From assembly GCF_003325375.1 (NCBI RefSeq), contig NZ_CP030862.1:1429501-1493500 (forward strand): 64,000 nucleotides of DNA, read 5' to 3'. The notes under the pieces are model-generated. The model was not told the origin of the DNA and ran no database searches. It saw nothing but the letters and a program-made list of their open reading frames with translations. Every line of letters begins with the position of its first letter. Position 1 is the first letter of the stretch. Shown piece by piece: positions 35,562 to 44,839 of this stretch. Both the position numbers and the translations under genes were made by a program. The DNA comes from Streptomyces globosus (GTDB taxonomy: Bacteria; Actinomycetota; Actinomycetes; Streptomycetales; Streptomycetaceae).

Positions 35562-36287
35562 ATGACCGACAAGAGCCCTGACCCGAGGGACCCGTGGGCC
35601 CTGCCGGAGGGGTCGGCAGCGGATCCGGGGAGGCCGCAGGGCGCCCCCGGGGTGCCCGGCCCGCCGTCCGTCCACGACCAGCCCACGCTCGCCGGGATGC
35701 CCGGCGCCGGGGTGCCGCCCGCGCCGCCTGCGCCGCTCCCCGGGCCGTACGCGTCCCCCGCGCCCGGACCGGCCCCCGTACCGCCCGCGTACGCCTATCC
35801 CGCCCCGCCGGCGTCCGGCATGCCCGGCGTCCCGGGCGCGCCCGGGTACGCCTACCCGGGGCCGGCGTCCGTGCCCGCGCCCCCGGCGTACGCGCAGCAG
35901 CCGTACGGCCCGCAGCCCTTCGCCCCCCAGGCGTACCCCGGCGCCGGACCCCTCGGCCACCCCCTGTACGGCGCCCAGCCGCGCAACGGCTTCGGCGTCG
36001 CCGCGCTCGTGCTCGGCATCGTCGCGGTCGTCGGGTGCGCCCTGAACTTCATCGCCGTCGGCCTCGGCGTCGCGGCGATCGTCTTCGGCGTGCTCGGCCG
36101 CAGCCGGGCGGCCCGCGGGGAGGCCACCAACGGCGGCATGGCGCTGGCCGGCCTCATCCTCGGCGTCACGGGCGCCCTCCTCGGCGCGCTCATGCTGGCG
36201 TTCGCCGTCGCCGGCTTCCTGCAGGGCGAGTCCGGCTCCGGGACCGACAGCCCGTACTCGGACACCCGCATGCGCGAGAAGGTCTGA
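35562..36287 (+). CDS. DUF4190-type membrane protein with a Pro-rich N-terminus
   Basis: Protein of 241 residues. The first 145 residues are Pro/Ala/Tyr-rich (PAYAYPAPPASGMPGVPG) and likely disordered. Two C-terminal membrane helices follow (ALVLGIVAVVGCALNFIAVGLGVAAIVFGVLGR; MALAGLILGVTGALLGALMLAF), matching the DUF4190 layout. Function unknown. A -10-like TAGCAT (35532-35537) would give a short leader with a purine-rich GAGAGGGGG before ATG 35562. Divergent to the deaminase gene. Confidence 0.85.
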   Translation: MTDKSPDPRDPWALPEGSAADPGRPQGAPGVPGPPSVHDQPTLAGMPGAGVPPAPPAPLPGPYASPAPGPAPVPPAYAYPAPPASGMPGVPGAPGYAYPGPASVPAPPAYAQQPYGPQPFAPQAYPGAGPLGHPLYGAQPRNGFGVAALVLGIVAVVGCALNFIAVGLGVAAIVFGVLGRSRAARGEATNGGMALAGLILGVTGALLGALMLAFAVAGFLQGESGSGTDSPYSDTRMREKV

Positions 36288-36297
36288 CCGGGGCCGG

Positions 36298-36849
36298 CTA
36301 CTCCCCGGCGAGGAGCCGCTCGCGGGCCTCCATCAGGGCGAACCCGAGCAGGTTCAGCCCGCGCCAGCGGGCCGGGTCCAGAGCCCGCTCGTCGTCCGCG
36401 GCGAGCCCGATGCCCCAGACGCGGTCCATCGGGCTCGCCTCGACGAGCACGCGCCGCCCCGTCGAGAGCAGGTAGCCGGTCAGCTCGGGCGTGGAGCGGA
36501 ACTTGTGCAGGCTGCCCTCCACGACGATCCCGAAGCGCTCCCGCTCCCACACGGCCTCGTCGAAGCCGCGGACAAGCCGCCCCGCCTTCTTCGCCTCCGC
36601 CGGCGTCGCCGCGGCCAGCACGGCGCGCCCGGCCTCCGCGTCCCCGAACAGGCGGGCCTTCCCGGCCATCATCCAGTGCTCTGCCGTCTCGTAGCGGACG
36701 CCGTCCACGGTGAACGGAGACGGCCACCACTGGCTCAGGCAGCTCGGGCCGAGCGAGCCGTCCGACCGGGGCCGGTGCCCCCAGAACGGCAGGAACTTCA
36801 CCCGGTCACCTCGGCTGACCTGCTCGATCAACTTGTCGATCTTCTCCAT
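36298..36849 (-). CDS. NADAR-family protein
   Basis: Protein of 183 residues with NADAR/YbiA signatures: KFLPFWGHRP, SQWWPSPFTVDGVRYETAEHWMMAGKARLFGD, and EREFGIVVEGS-like ERERFGIVVEGSLHKFRS. Members act as N-glycosidases on riboflavin-pathway intermediates or reverse ADP-ribosylation. ATG 36849 (MEKIDKLIEQVS) is chosen; the longer frame from 37149 runs over the promoter of the next gene. Convergent with the DUF4190 gene (10 bases between stops). Confidence 0.88.
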   Translation of the reverse strand: MEKIDKLIEQVSRGDRVKFLPFWGHRPRSDGSLGPSCLSQWWPSPFTVDGVRYETAEHWMMAGKARLFGDAEAGRAVLAAATPAEAKKAGRLVRGFDEAVWERERFGIVVEGSLHKFRSTPELTGYLLSTGRRVLVEASPMDRVWGIGLAADDERALDPARWRGLNLLGFALMEARERLLAGE

Positions 36850-37030
36850 GCACGGGAGTCTGGCAGTCTCCACGGACACTTCGTACGGGATTTGCGGGGT
36901 GTCTCGACACATGGTCGACCGATTCCGTCGCGTAATCAAAAGGCAACAACGGAATCCCTTGGCCGCGGGTAACACCTCTGTCAGGATCGGCACTCCATTA
37001 GAGCTGAAGCCACGAGAGCGTGAGAGCGTG
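36850..37030 (+). promoter_or_regulatory. Divergent control region with an 8-bp inverted repeat
   Basis: The least GC-rich stretch nearby, with GATTCCGT (36921-36928) facing its complement ACGGAATC (36949-36956) across a 20-base AT-rich spacer. It lies between the divergent NADAR and aldehyde dehydrogenase genes and may bind a regulator of the polyamine operon. TTAGAG near 37000 may be a -10 box. Confidence 0.4.
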
Positions 37031-38545
37031 ATGGGTAATCGCTTCCAGGTTGAGGAACGCTTCGCCGACGGCGCGCAGTACATCGGCGGCAGGCCGTCAC
37101 ACGGCAGCTCCGGCCGGTCCCACACCGTGGTCGACCCGGCGACGGGCAAGGAGGTGCTGACCTACGCCCTCGCCTCCGCCGCCGACGTCGACGCGGCCGT
37201 CGCCGCGGCCGAAGGCGCCTTCCCGGCCTGGTCCGGCGCCACCCCCGGGGAGCGCTCCGAGGCCCTGCACCGGCTGGCGTCCGTCCTCGCCGGGCAGGCG
37301 GAGGACCTCGCCTGCGCCGAGTCCCTCCAGTGCGGCAAGCCGATCAGGCTGTCCCGCGAGTTCGACGTGCCGGGCACCCTCGACAACACGGCGTTCTTCG
37401 CCGGGGCCGCCCGCCACCTCCAGGGCCAGGCCGCCGCCGAGTACTCGGGCGACCACACCTCGTACGTACGCCGCGAGGCCATCGGCGTCGTCGGCTCCAT
37501 CGCCCCCTGGAACTACCCCCTCCAGATGGCCGCCTGGAAGATCCTCCCGGCCATCGCCGCGGGCAACACCGTCGTCCTCAAGCCCGCCGAGACCACCCCC
37601 CTCACCTCCCTGATGTTCGCGCGGGCCGCGACGGAGGCGGGCATCCCGGACGGCGTCGTCAACATCGTCACCGGGGCCGGCCGCGACGCCGGCGAGCACC
37701 TCGTCGGCCACCCCGGCGTCGCCATGACCTCCTTCACCGGCTCCACCGCTGTCGGCAGGCGCGTCGCCGAGATCGCCACCGCCTCCGTCAAGCGGCTCCA
37801 CCTGGAGCTCGGCGGCAAGGCACCCTTCGTCGTCTTCGACGACGCCGACCCGGAGGCCGCCGCCCACGGCGCCGTCGCCGCCTCCCTGATCAACAGCGGC
37901 CAGGACTGCACCGCCGCCACCCGCGCGTACGTCCAGCGCCCGCTGTACGAGGCCTTCACCGCCCGCGTCGCCGAGCTGATGGAGGGCGTCCGCCTCGGCG
38001 ACCCCTTCGACCCCTCCACCGACCTGGGCCCCCTCGTCTCCCACGCCCACCGCGACCGCGTCGCCGCCTTCGTCGAGCGGGCCCGCGGCTATGCCACCGT
38101 CGTCACCGGCGGCTCCGCCCCCGGCGGCGCCCTCGCCGGAGGCGCCTACTACCGGCCCACCCTCATCACCGGCGCGCCGCAGGACAGCGAGGCCGTCCAG
38201 GCCGAGATCTTCGGACCGGTCCTCGCCGTGCTCCCCTTCGACACCGACGACGAGGGCCTCGCCCTCGCCAACGACACCCCCTACGGCCTCGCCGCCTCCG
38301 CCTGGACCCGCGGCGTCTACCGTGCCAACCGCGCGACCCGCGAGCTCAGGGCGGGCTGCGTGTGGATCAACGACCACATCCCGATCATCAGCGAGATGCC
38401 CCACGGCGGCTACAAGGCGAGCGGCTTCGGAAAGGACATGAGCTCGTACTCCTTCGAGGAGTACACGCAGGTCAAGCACGTCATGTATGACAACACGGCG
38501 GTGGCGGCCAAGGACTGGCACCGCACGATCTTCGGGGACCGATAG
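37031..38545 (+). CDS. Gamma-aminobutyraldehyde-type dehydrogenase, operon copy
   Basis: Aldehyde dehydrogenase of 504 residues, paralogue of the one at 30411. PWNYPLQMAAWKILPAIAAGN, ELGGKAPFVVFDDADPEAA (Glu) and NSGQDCTAATRAYV (Cys) match. ATG 37031 (MGNRFQVEERFADG) is chosen; the frame is open back to 36710 but crosses the NADAR gene. A recognisable ribosome site is missing. It begins a putative operon with potD-A-B-C and the FAD oxidase, so it probably oxidises the aldehyde made from imported putrescine. Confidence 0.9.
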   Translation: MGNRFQVEERFADGAQYIGGRPSHGSSGRSHTVVDPATGKEVLTYALASAADVDAAVAAAEGAFPAWSGATPGERSEALHRLASVLAGQAEDLACAESLQCGKPIRLSREFDVPGTLDNTAFFAGAARHLQGQAAAEYSGDHTSYVRREAIGVVGSIAPWNYPLQMAAWKILPAIAAGNTVVLKPAETTPLTSLMFARAATEAGIPDGVVNIVTGAGRDAGEHLVGHPGVAMTSFTGSTAVGRRVAEIATASVKRLHLELGGKAPFVVFDDADPEAAAHGAVAASLINSGQDCTAATRAYVQRPLYEAFTARVAELMEGVRLGDPFDPSTDLGPLVSHAHRDRVAAFVERARGYATVVTGGSAPGGALAGGAYYRPTLITGAPQDSEAVQAEIFGPVLAVLPFDTDDEGLALANDTPYGLAASAWTRGVYRANRATRELRAGCVWINDHIPIISEMPHGGYKASGFGKDMSSYSFEEYTQVKHVMYDNTAVAAKDWHRTIFGDR

Positions 38546-38599
38546 CAGCAGCAGGGCCCGCACGACCAGCGGCCCGCCCATCCCGAAAGGGCACAGTCC

Positions 38600-39850
38600 A
38601 TGCAGCACAACGAGCCCGACCGGCTCTCCGCGGCACAGCTCGCCGCGATGCGGCGCAGCCTCACCAGCGGGCGCGGCGCCCTCACCCGCCGCTCGCTGCT
38701 GCGCGCCTCCGGCGCCGGGGCGCTCACCCTCGGCGGCCTGGCGTCGATGTCCGCGTGCGGCATCCCGCCCGCGAAGCGCGGCGCCGAGGACGCCGCGGCG
38801 TCCGAGGACCGCTCGGAGGCGGAGAAGGTCGTCAACTTCTCCAACTGGACCGAGTACATGGACGTCAGCGACGACGAGAAGGTCCACCCGACGCTGGAGG
38901 AGTTCACCAGGCGGACGGGCATCAAGGTCAACTACACCGAGGACATCAACGACAACGTCGAGTTCTTCGGCAAGATCCGCCCCCAGCTGGCGGCGGGCCA
39001 GGACACCGGCCGGGACCTGATCGTCGTCACCGACTGGCTCGCGGCCCGCATCATCCGCCTCGGCTGGGCGCAGAAACTCGACCCCTCCCACCTGCCGCAC
39101 GCCTTCGCCAACCTGATCCCGCAGTACCGCAGCCCCGACTGGGACCCGGGCCGCGCGCACAGCTATCCGTGGACCGGCATCAACACGGTCATCGCCTACA
39201 ACACCAGGGCGACGGGCGGCAGGAAGGTCGACTCCGTCACCCAGATGCTCGACGACCCCACCCTCAAGGGCCGGGTCGGCTTCCTCAGCGAGATGCGCGA
39301 CACGGTCGGCATGACCCTCCTCGACCAGGGCAAGTCCCCGGAGTCCTTCACCACCGCCGACTACGACGCGGCCATCGCCCGGCTGCAGAAGGGCGTGGAC
39401 AGCAAGCAGATCCGCCGCTTCACCGGCAACGACTACACCGCGGACCTGGACAAGGGCGACCTGGCGGCCTGCCTGGCCTGGGCCGGCGACGTCATCCAGC
39501 TCCAGGCGGACAACCCGGACATCCAGTACGCGATTCCTGCCGTGGGCTACATCACCTCCAGCGACAACCTGCTCGTGCCGGCCCGCGCCCGGCACAAGAC
39601 CAACGCCGAGAAGCTGATCGACTTCTACTACGAGCCCCCGATCGCCGCCCAGCTCGCCGCCTTCATCAGCTACGTGTGCCCGGTCGCGGGGGTCAGGGAC
39701 GACCTTGCGAAAATCGATCCCGCGCTCGCGGACAACCCCCTGATCATCCCCGACGAGGAGATGGCCGCCAGGGCCCATGCCTTCCGCATGCTCACCAGCG
39801 AGGAAGAGACCGCGTACGAGGAGAAGTTCGCCAAGCTCATCGGAGCCTGA
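38600..39850 (+). CDS. potD: Spermidine/putrescine ABC substrate-binding lipoprotein
   Basis: Binding protein of 416 residues. The N-terminus has the twin-Arg motif TRRSLLRASG and the lipobox SMSAC (Cys53). The mature domain has PotD features: VNFSNWTEYMDVSDDEKV, YTEDINDNVEFFGKI, RRFTGNDYTADLDKGDLAACLAWAGDV and QADNPDIQYAIP. It precedes the matching ATPase and permease genes. The polyamine preference (putrescine or spermidine) cannot be fixed by reading. Confidence 0.92.
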   Translation: MQHNEPDRLSAAQLAAMRRSLTSGRGALTRRSLLRASGAGALTLGGLASMSACGIPPAKRGAEDAAASEDRSEAEKVVNFSNWTEYMDVSDDEKVHPTLEEFTRRTGIKVNYTEDINDNVEFFGKIRPQLAAGQDTGRDLIVVTDWLAARIIRLGWAQKLDPSHLPHAFANLIPQYRSPDWDPGRAHSYPWTGINTVIAYNTRATGGRKVDSVTQMLDDPTLKGRVGFLSEMRDTVGMTLLDQGKSPESFTTADYDAAIARLQKGVDSKQIRRFTGNDYTADLDKGDLAACLAWAGDVIQLQADNPDIQYAIPAVGYITSSDNLLVPARARHKTNAEKLIDFYYEPPIAAQLAAFISYVCPVAGVRDDLAKIDPALADNPLIIPDEEMAARAHAFRMLTSEEETAYEEKFAKLIGA

Positions 39851-39912
39851 CGGACCCCGTGCCGGCACCCCCGCCCTCTTCCGACGAACACCACCACCGA
39901 AGGCCGCGACCC

Positions 39913-41064
39913 ATGACTGACAAGACCGCGGGCGGAGATGTCCGCCTCGCCGGGATCAGCAAGCACTACGGCACCTTCACGGCCGTGCACCCCCTGGACC
40001 TGACCATCCCGCAGGGCTCGTTCTTCGCCCTGCTCGGCGCCTCCGGCTGCGGGAAGACCACCACCCTGCGGATGATCGCCGGCCTGGAGGAGCCCTCCAC
40101 CGGCACCGTCCACCTCGGCGACCGCGACGTCACGCAGCTGCCCCCGTACAAGCGCCCCGTGAACACGGTCTTCCAGAGCTACGCCCTCTTCCCGCACCTG
40201 AGCATCCACGAGAACGTCGCCTTCGGGCTGCGCCGCCGCGGCATCAAGTCCGTCAGGAAGCAGGTCGAGGACATGCTGGAGCTCGTCGAGCTCGGCCAGT
40301 TCGCCCAGCGCAAGCCGCACCAGCTCTCCGGCGGCCAGCAGCAGCGCGTCGCGGTCGCCCGCGCGCTCATCAACCACCCCCAGGTGCTCCTCCTCGACGA
40401 GCCCCTCGGCGCCCTCGACCTCAAGCTGCGCCGCCAGATGCAGCTGGAGCTCAAGCGGATCCAGACCGAGGTCGGCATCACGTTCGTGCACGTCACGCAC
40501 GACCAGGAGGAGGCCATGACCATGGCCGACACCGTGGCGGTGATGAACGGCGGCCGCGTCGAGCAGATGGGCGCCCCCGCCGAGCTGTACGAGAACCCGC
40601 GCACCACGTTCGTCGCGAACTTCCTCGGCACATCCAACCTGATCGAGGCCGAGGTCCTGGAGGCCGGCGGCGACGAGGTCGCCGTCACGTCGGCGGGCAC
40701 CAGGCTCCGGCTTCCCCGGGCCCGCTGCTCGACCGCCCCGAAGGCCGGCGGCCGGCTCCTGGTCGGGGTGCGCCCCGAGAAGATCTCCCTGGTGCCCGCG
40801 GCCGAGGAGGGAGCCGTCGCGGCAGGCCGGAACAAGGTCGCCGGGCGGATCGCCGACTCCTCCTTCATCGGCGTGTCCACCCAGTTCGTCATCGACAGCC
40901 CCGTCTGCCCGGAGCTGGAGGTGTACGTGCAGAACATCGAGCGCGACGACCGCCTGGTCCCCGGCGCCGAGGTCGTCCTGCACTGGAACCCGGAGCACAC
41001 CTTCGGGCTGGACGCCGCGCAGGACATCGACGCGGGAGTCGAGACGGTCGAGGAGGGCGCATGA
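39913..41064 (+). CDS. potA: Polyamine ABC transporter ATP-binding protein
   Basis: ATPase of 383 residues that powers polyamine import. Walker A is GASGCGKTT, the signature [15 protein letters not shown], Walker [12 protein letters not shown] and the switch region [14 protein letters not shown]. The C-terminal TOBE-type domain ([13 protein letters not shown]) follows. ATG 39913 lies after a 62-base gap from potD. Its stop overlaps potB by ATGA at 41061-41064, coupling ATPase and permease translation. Confidence 0.94.
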   Translation: MTDKTAGGDVRLAGISKHYGTFTAVHPLDLTIPQGSFFALLGASGCGKTTTLRMIAGLEEPSTGTVHLGDRDVTQLPPYKRPVNTVFQSYALFPHLSIHENVAFGLRRRGIKSVRKQVEDMLELVELGQFAQRKPHQLSGGQQQRVAVARALINHPQVLLLDEPLGALDLKLRRQMQLELKRIQTEVGITFVHVTHDQEEAMTMADTVAVMNGGRVEQMGAPAELYENPRTTFVANFLGTSNLIEAEVLEAGGDEVAVTSAGTRLRLPRARCSTAPKAGGRLLVGVRPEKISLVPAAEEGAVAAGRNKVAGRIADSSFIGVSTQFVIDSPVCPELEVYVQNIERDDRLVPGAEVVLHWNPEHTFGLDAAQDIDAGVETVEEGA

Positions 41065-41990
41065 CCGCCACCGCGGCGCCGCCCGAGGCCCCCGCCCCGG
41101 CCGAGCCACCCGTCCACCGGCCGTCCCTGCGCAAGCGGCTCGTCCCGTACTGGCTGCTGCTGCCCGGCATCCTGTGGCTGCTCGTCTTCTTCGTCCTGCC
41201 GATGGCCTACCAGGCCTCCACCTCGGTGCAGACCGGCTCCCTCGAAGAGGGCTTCGAGGTCACCTGGCACTTCCGCACCTACTGGGACGCCCTCGCCGAG
41301 TACTACCCCCAGTTCCTGCGCTCCCTGCTGTACGCCGGCACCGCCACCCTGCTGTGCCTGCTCCTCGGCTACCCGCTGGCCTACCTGATCGCCTTCAAGG
41401 CGGGCCGCTGGCGCAACCTCCTGCTGGTACTGGTCATCGCGCCGTTCTTCACCAGCTTCCTGATCCGCACGCTGGCCTGGAAGACCATCCTGGCCGACGG
41501 CGGGCCCGTCGTCGCCGTCCTCAACAGCGTCGGCTTCCTCGACGTCACCAGCTGGCTCGGCCTGACCCAGGGCGAGCGCGTGCTCGCCACCCCGCTCGCG
41601 GTGGTCTGCGGCCTGACGTACAACTTCCTGCCCTTCATGATCCTGCCGCTGTACACCTCGCTGGAGCGCATCGACCCCCGCCTGCACGAAGCGGCCGGGG
41701 ACCTGTACGCCCACCCCGCGACGACCTTCCGCAAGGTCACCTTCCCGCTGTCGATGCCGGGCGTGGTCTCCGGGACCCTGCTCACCTTCATCCCGGCGAG
41801 CGGCGACTACGTCAACGCCGAGCTGCTCGGCTCGACGGACACCCGGATGATCGGCAACGTCATCCAGTCCCAGTACCTGCGGATCCTCGACTACCCGACG
41901 GCCGCCGCACTGTCCTTCATCCTCATGGCCGCCGTGCTGGTCATGGTCACCATCTACATCCGCCGCGCGGGGACGGAGGACCTGGTCTGA
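41061..41990 (+). CDS. potB: Polyamine ABC transporter permease B
   Basis: Permease of 309 residues with six predicted helices. The EAA coupling loop is [26 protein letters not shown] Pro-rich cytoplasmic N-terminus ([15 protein letters not shown]) precedes the first helix. Together with PotC it forms the heterodimeric channel. The start overlaps potA by ATGA; its stop overlaps potC by TGATG. Confidence 0.93.
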   Translation: MTATAAPPEAPAPAEPPVHRPSLRKRLVPYWLLLPGILWLLVFFVLPMAYQASTSVQTGSLEEGFEVTWHFRTYWDALAEYYPQFLRSLLYAGTATLLCLLLGYPLAYLIAFKAGRWRNLLLVLVIAPFFTSFLIRTLAWKTILADGGPVVAVLNSVGFLDVTSWLGLTQGERVLATPLAVVCGLTYNFLPFMILPLYTSLERIDPRLHEAAGDLYAHPATTFRKVTFPLSMPGVVSGTLLTFIPASGDYVNAELLGSTDTRMIGNVIQSQYLRILDYPTAAALSFILMAAVLVMVTIYIRRAGTEDLV

Positions 41991-42784
41991 TGCGTTGGCT
42001 CCGCCGCAACCTCGTCACCGTCCTCGGCCTCCTGACCCTCGCGTACCTGGTCCTGCCGAACGTCGTCGTCACCGTCTTCTCGTTCAACAACCCCGCCGGG
42101 CGCTTCAACTACGCCTGGCAGGAGTTCTCCCTCGACGCCTGGAAGGACCCCTGCGGGGTCGCCGACCTGTGCGGCTCCCTCGCCCTGTCCCTCCAGATCG
42201 CCCTGTGGGCCACGCTCGGCGCGACCGCGCTCGGCACGGCCATCGCCTTCGCCCTGGTCCGCTACCGGTTCCGGGCGCGCGGCGCGGTCAACTCGCTGAT
42301 CTTCATGCCGATGGCCATGCCCGAGATCGTCATGGCCGCCTCGCTGCTCGCCCTGTTCCTGAACATGGGCGTCGAGCTGGGCTTCCGGACGATCCTGATC
42401 GCCCACGTCATGTTCTGCCTCAGCTTCGTCGTCGCCGCCGTCAAGGCACGCGTGCTCTCGATGGACCCCCGGCTGGAGGAGGCCGCCCGCGACCTCTACG
42501 CGAGCCCCCTGCAGACCTTCCTGCGGGTGACGCTGCCGATCGCGGCGCCGGGCATCGCGGCAGGCGCACTGCTCTCCTTCGCCCTGTCCTTCGACGACTT
42601 CATCATCACCAACTTCAACTCGGGCAACACCGTCACCTTCCCCATGTTCGTGTGGGGCTCGGCCCAGCGCGGTACGCCCGTGCAGATCAACGTCATCGGC
42701 ACGGCGATGTTCGTCATCGCGGTGCTGGTGGTCCTCGCCGCCCAGATCGTCGGCAACCGCCGGAAGAAAGCACAGCCCAAGTAA
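41990..42784 (+). CDS. potC: Polyamine ABC transporter permease C
   Basis: Permease of 264 residues with six predicted helices. The EAA loop is [25 protein letters not shown], followed by [15 protein letters not shown], a stretch shared by PotC proteins. ATG 41990 overlaps the potB stop. The FAD oxidase gene follows after 21 bases with AGGGAG between them, so importer and oxidase are probably one transcript. Confidence 0.93.
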   Translation: MRWLRRNLVTVLGLLTLAYLVLPNVVVTVFSFNNPAGRFNYAWQEFSLDAWKDPCGVADLCGSLALSLQIALWATLGATALGTAIAFALVRYRFRARGAVNSLIFMPMAMPEIVMAASLLALFLNMGVELGFRTILIAHVMFCLSFVVAAVKARVLSMDPRLEEAARDLYASPLQTFLRVTLPIAAPGIAAGALLSFALSFDDFIITNFNSGNTVTFPMFVWGSAQRGTPVQINVIGTAMFVIAVLVVLAAQIVGNRRKKAQPK

Positions 42785-42805
42785 CTCTGTAGGGAGTTGG
42801 AAGAC

Positions 42806-44224
42806 ATGGCCCCAGTCGCCATGCGAAGTGTTGCGAAATCCCTTTCCGAAGCACTGCCGGTCTCGTACTGGCTGGACGACCCCGGCAAGCCCCCCGCCCA
42901 GCCGGCCCTGACCTCCGACGAGGCCTGCGACCTGCTCGTCGTCGGCGGAGGCTACAGCGGCCTGTGGACGGCGCTGATCGCCAAGGAGCGCGACCCCGCC
43001 CGGGACGTCGTCCTCATCGAGTCGAAGGAGGCGGGCTGGGCCGCCTCCGGACGCAACGGCGGCTTCTGCGCCGCCTCCCTCACCCACGGCTTCGCCAACG
43101 GCCTGGCCCGCTGGCCCGGCGAACTCGCGAAGCTGGAGGAACTGGGCGCGCGCAACCTCGACGAGATCGAGGCGGCCGTCGCCCGCTACGGCATCGACTG
43201 CGACTTCGAGCGCACCGGCGAGATCGACGTCGCCACCGAGCCGCACCAGGTCGAGGAGCTCCGCGAGCTCCACCAGGAGGCCGAGAAGCTCGGCCTCGCG
43301 GACGGCATGCGCTGGCTCGACCGCGACGCCCTGCGCGCCGAGGTCGACTCGCCGACCTTCCTCGCCGGCCTGTGGGACACCGACGGCGTCGCCATGCTGA
43401 ACCCCGCCCGGCTCGCCTGGGGCCTCAAGCAGGCCTGCCTCGGCCTCGGCGTGCGCATCTACGAGAACACCCGCGGCCTGTCGCTGGGCTCCTCCGGCGC
43501 CGGAATGGCCGTCCGCACCCCGTACGGTCGGATCTTCGCCCGGCGGGTCGCGCTCGGCACCAACATCTTCCCCTCGCTGGTCCGGCGGATCCGGCCGTTC
43601 ACGGTCCCCGTCTACGACTACGCCCTCATGACCGAGCCGCTCACCGCCGACCAGCGAGAGGCCATCGGCTGGCAGAACCGCCAGGGCATGGGCGACAGCG
43701 CCAACCAGTTCCACTACTTCCGCATCACCCCGGACCACCGGATCCTGTGGGGCGGCTACGACGCCGTCTACCCGTACAAGGGGCGCCTGGACTCCGAGTA
43801 CGACCACCGGCCGGAGACCTACCTCAAGCTGGCGCAGCACTTCTTCACGGCGTTCCCGCAGCTGGAGGGCGTCGGCTTCAGCCACGCCTGGGGCGGGGCG
43901 ATCGACACCTGCTCCCGCTTCTCGGCGTTCTTCGGCACCGCGCACTCCGGCCGGGTCGCCTACGCGGCCGGCTACACCGGCCTCGGCGTCGGCGCCACGC
44001 GCTTCGGAGCCGACGTGATGCTGGACCTCCTCGACGGCGCGCGCACCGAGCGCACCGGGCTGGAGATGGTGCGGTCCAAGCCGATGCCGTTCCCGCCCGA
44101 GCCGTTCGCCTGGACGGGGATCACGCTGACCAAGTGGTCCCTGGCGCGGGCCGACGCACGCGGCGGCCGCCGCAACCTGTGGCTGAAGACCCTCGATCGG
44201 TTCGGCCTCGGCTTCGACAGCTGA
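42806..44224 (+). CDS. FAD-dependent oxidoreductase, PuuB/DAO type
   Basis: Flavoprotein of 472 residues. The dinucleotide-binding motif is DLLVVGGGYSGLWTAL near residue 46, followed by GWAASGRNGGFC, as in gamma-glutamylputrescine oxidases and glycine oxidase-type enzymes. It would oxidise a polyamine or its gamma-glutamyl derivative to an aldehyde, peroxide and ammonia. The C-terminal domain contains GVGFSHAWGGAIDTCSR and AAGYTGLGVGATRFGADV (FAD contact). ATG 42806 is 9 bases after AGGGAG; TTG 42797 is too close to it. Confidence 0.9.
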   Translation: MAPVAMRSVAKSLSEALPVSYWLDDPGKPPAQPALTSDEACDLLVVGGGYSGLWTALIAKERDPARDVVLIESKEAGWAASGRNGGFCAASLTHGFANGLARWPGELAKLEELGARNLDEIEAAVARYGIDCDFERTGEIDVATEPHQVEELRELHQEAEKLGLADGMRWLDRDALRAEVDSPTFLAGLWDTDGVAMLNPARLAWGLKQACLGLGVRIYENTRGLSLGSSGAGMAVRTPYGRIFARRVALGTNIFPSLVRRIRPFTVPVYDYALMTEPLTADQREAIGWQNRQGMGDSANQFHYFRITPDHRILWGGYDAVYPYKGRLDSEYDHRPETYLKLAQHFFTAFPQLEGVGFSHAWGGAIDTCSRFSAFFGTAHSGRVAYAAGYTGLGVGATRFGADVMLDLLDGARTERTGLEMVRSKPMPFPPEPFAWTGITLTKWSLARADARGGRRNLWLKTLDRFGLGFDS

Positions 44225-44240
44225 CGGCGTGACGGTCGCG

Positions 44241-44284
44241 GCCCGCCCCGGGGGAGTGACCCGGTTCACTCCCCCGGGGCGGGC
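44241..44284 (+). terminator. 19-bp hairpin terminator after the polyamine operon
   Basis: A perfect 19-bp stem (44241-44259 with 44266-44284) with a 6-base loop, 16 bases after the oxidase stop. It ends in G/C with no T-run. Confidence 0.85.
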
Positions 44285-44362
44285 GAACCCGCGTCATCGC
44301 CGCGGCCCGCCGCGCTCTCTCCGGGTGAGGAACCCCCACCTACAGGGAACGGAGGCCGGGCG

Positions 44363-44839
44363 ATGCAGGGCTCGGATGTCAAAGCCGCGGTGGAATGGCT
44401 CGTCTCGGCGGCCGGCGATCCACAGGCCTGCCGCTGGGAGTGGGAGCGCAGCCCCGACGGGGTCGCCCTGCTGCCCGCGGGCCGGCACTGGGACGTGCTG
44501 GTCCTGCCCGGCGGGCTCGGCCGGGCCGCCCTCGCCGTCCTGCGGCGGCTGCGCGGGCGGCCCGGCCCGGTGCTCGCCGGCCCGGGCGGCACCCGGCTGG
44601 GCTTCTTCGTGCCCGCGGGGACGGCCTCGCACTGGCTGGCCACCGGCGTGCGCGGCGCCGGACGGGGCAGCTGGGTCGTCGTCCCCCATCCCGGCAGGGC
44701 TCCCGGGGCCGCCGGGCACTGGCTGGTGCCGCCGGACGGCCGCGGGACGCTCACCGATCCGGCGGTGCTGGAGCTCGCCCTGCACGAGGCGGCGGCCGCC
44801 CGCGCCGCCGGGGAGCGGGCGGCGGGCCGCCCCGCCTGA
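44363..44839 (+). CDS. Small unknown protein, paralogue of the one at 56010
   Basis: Protein of 158 residues, no recognised family. Features: LLPAGRHWDVLVLPGGLG near residue 34, GPVLAGPGGTRLGFFVPAGT, then GSWVVVPHPG and HWLVPPDGRGTLTDPAVLELAL. The same framework occurs in the 173-residue protein at 56010 inside the island. It may be related to a primase/polymerase-like fold, but I cannot show that. ATG 44363 is preceded by a purine-rich GGAACGGAGG. Its 3' end overlaps the convergent PAP2 gene by 89 bases. Confidence 0.7.
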   Translation: MQGSDVKAAVEWLVSAAGDPQACRWEWERSPDGVALLPAGRHWDVLVLPGGLGRAALAVLRRLRGRPGPVLAGPGGTRLGFFVPAGTASHWLATGVRGAGRGSWVVVPHPGRAPGAAGHWLVPPDGRGTLTDPAVLELALHEAAAARAAGERAAGRPA

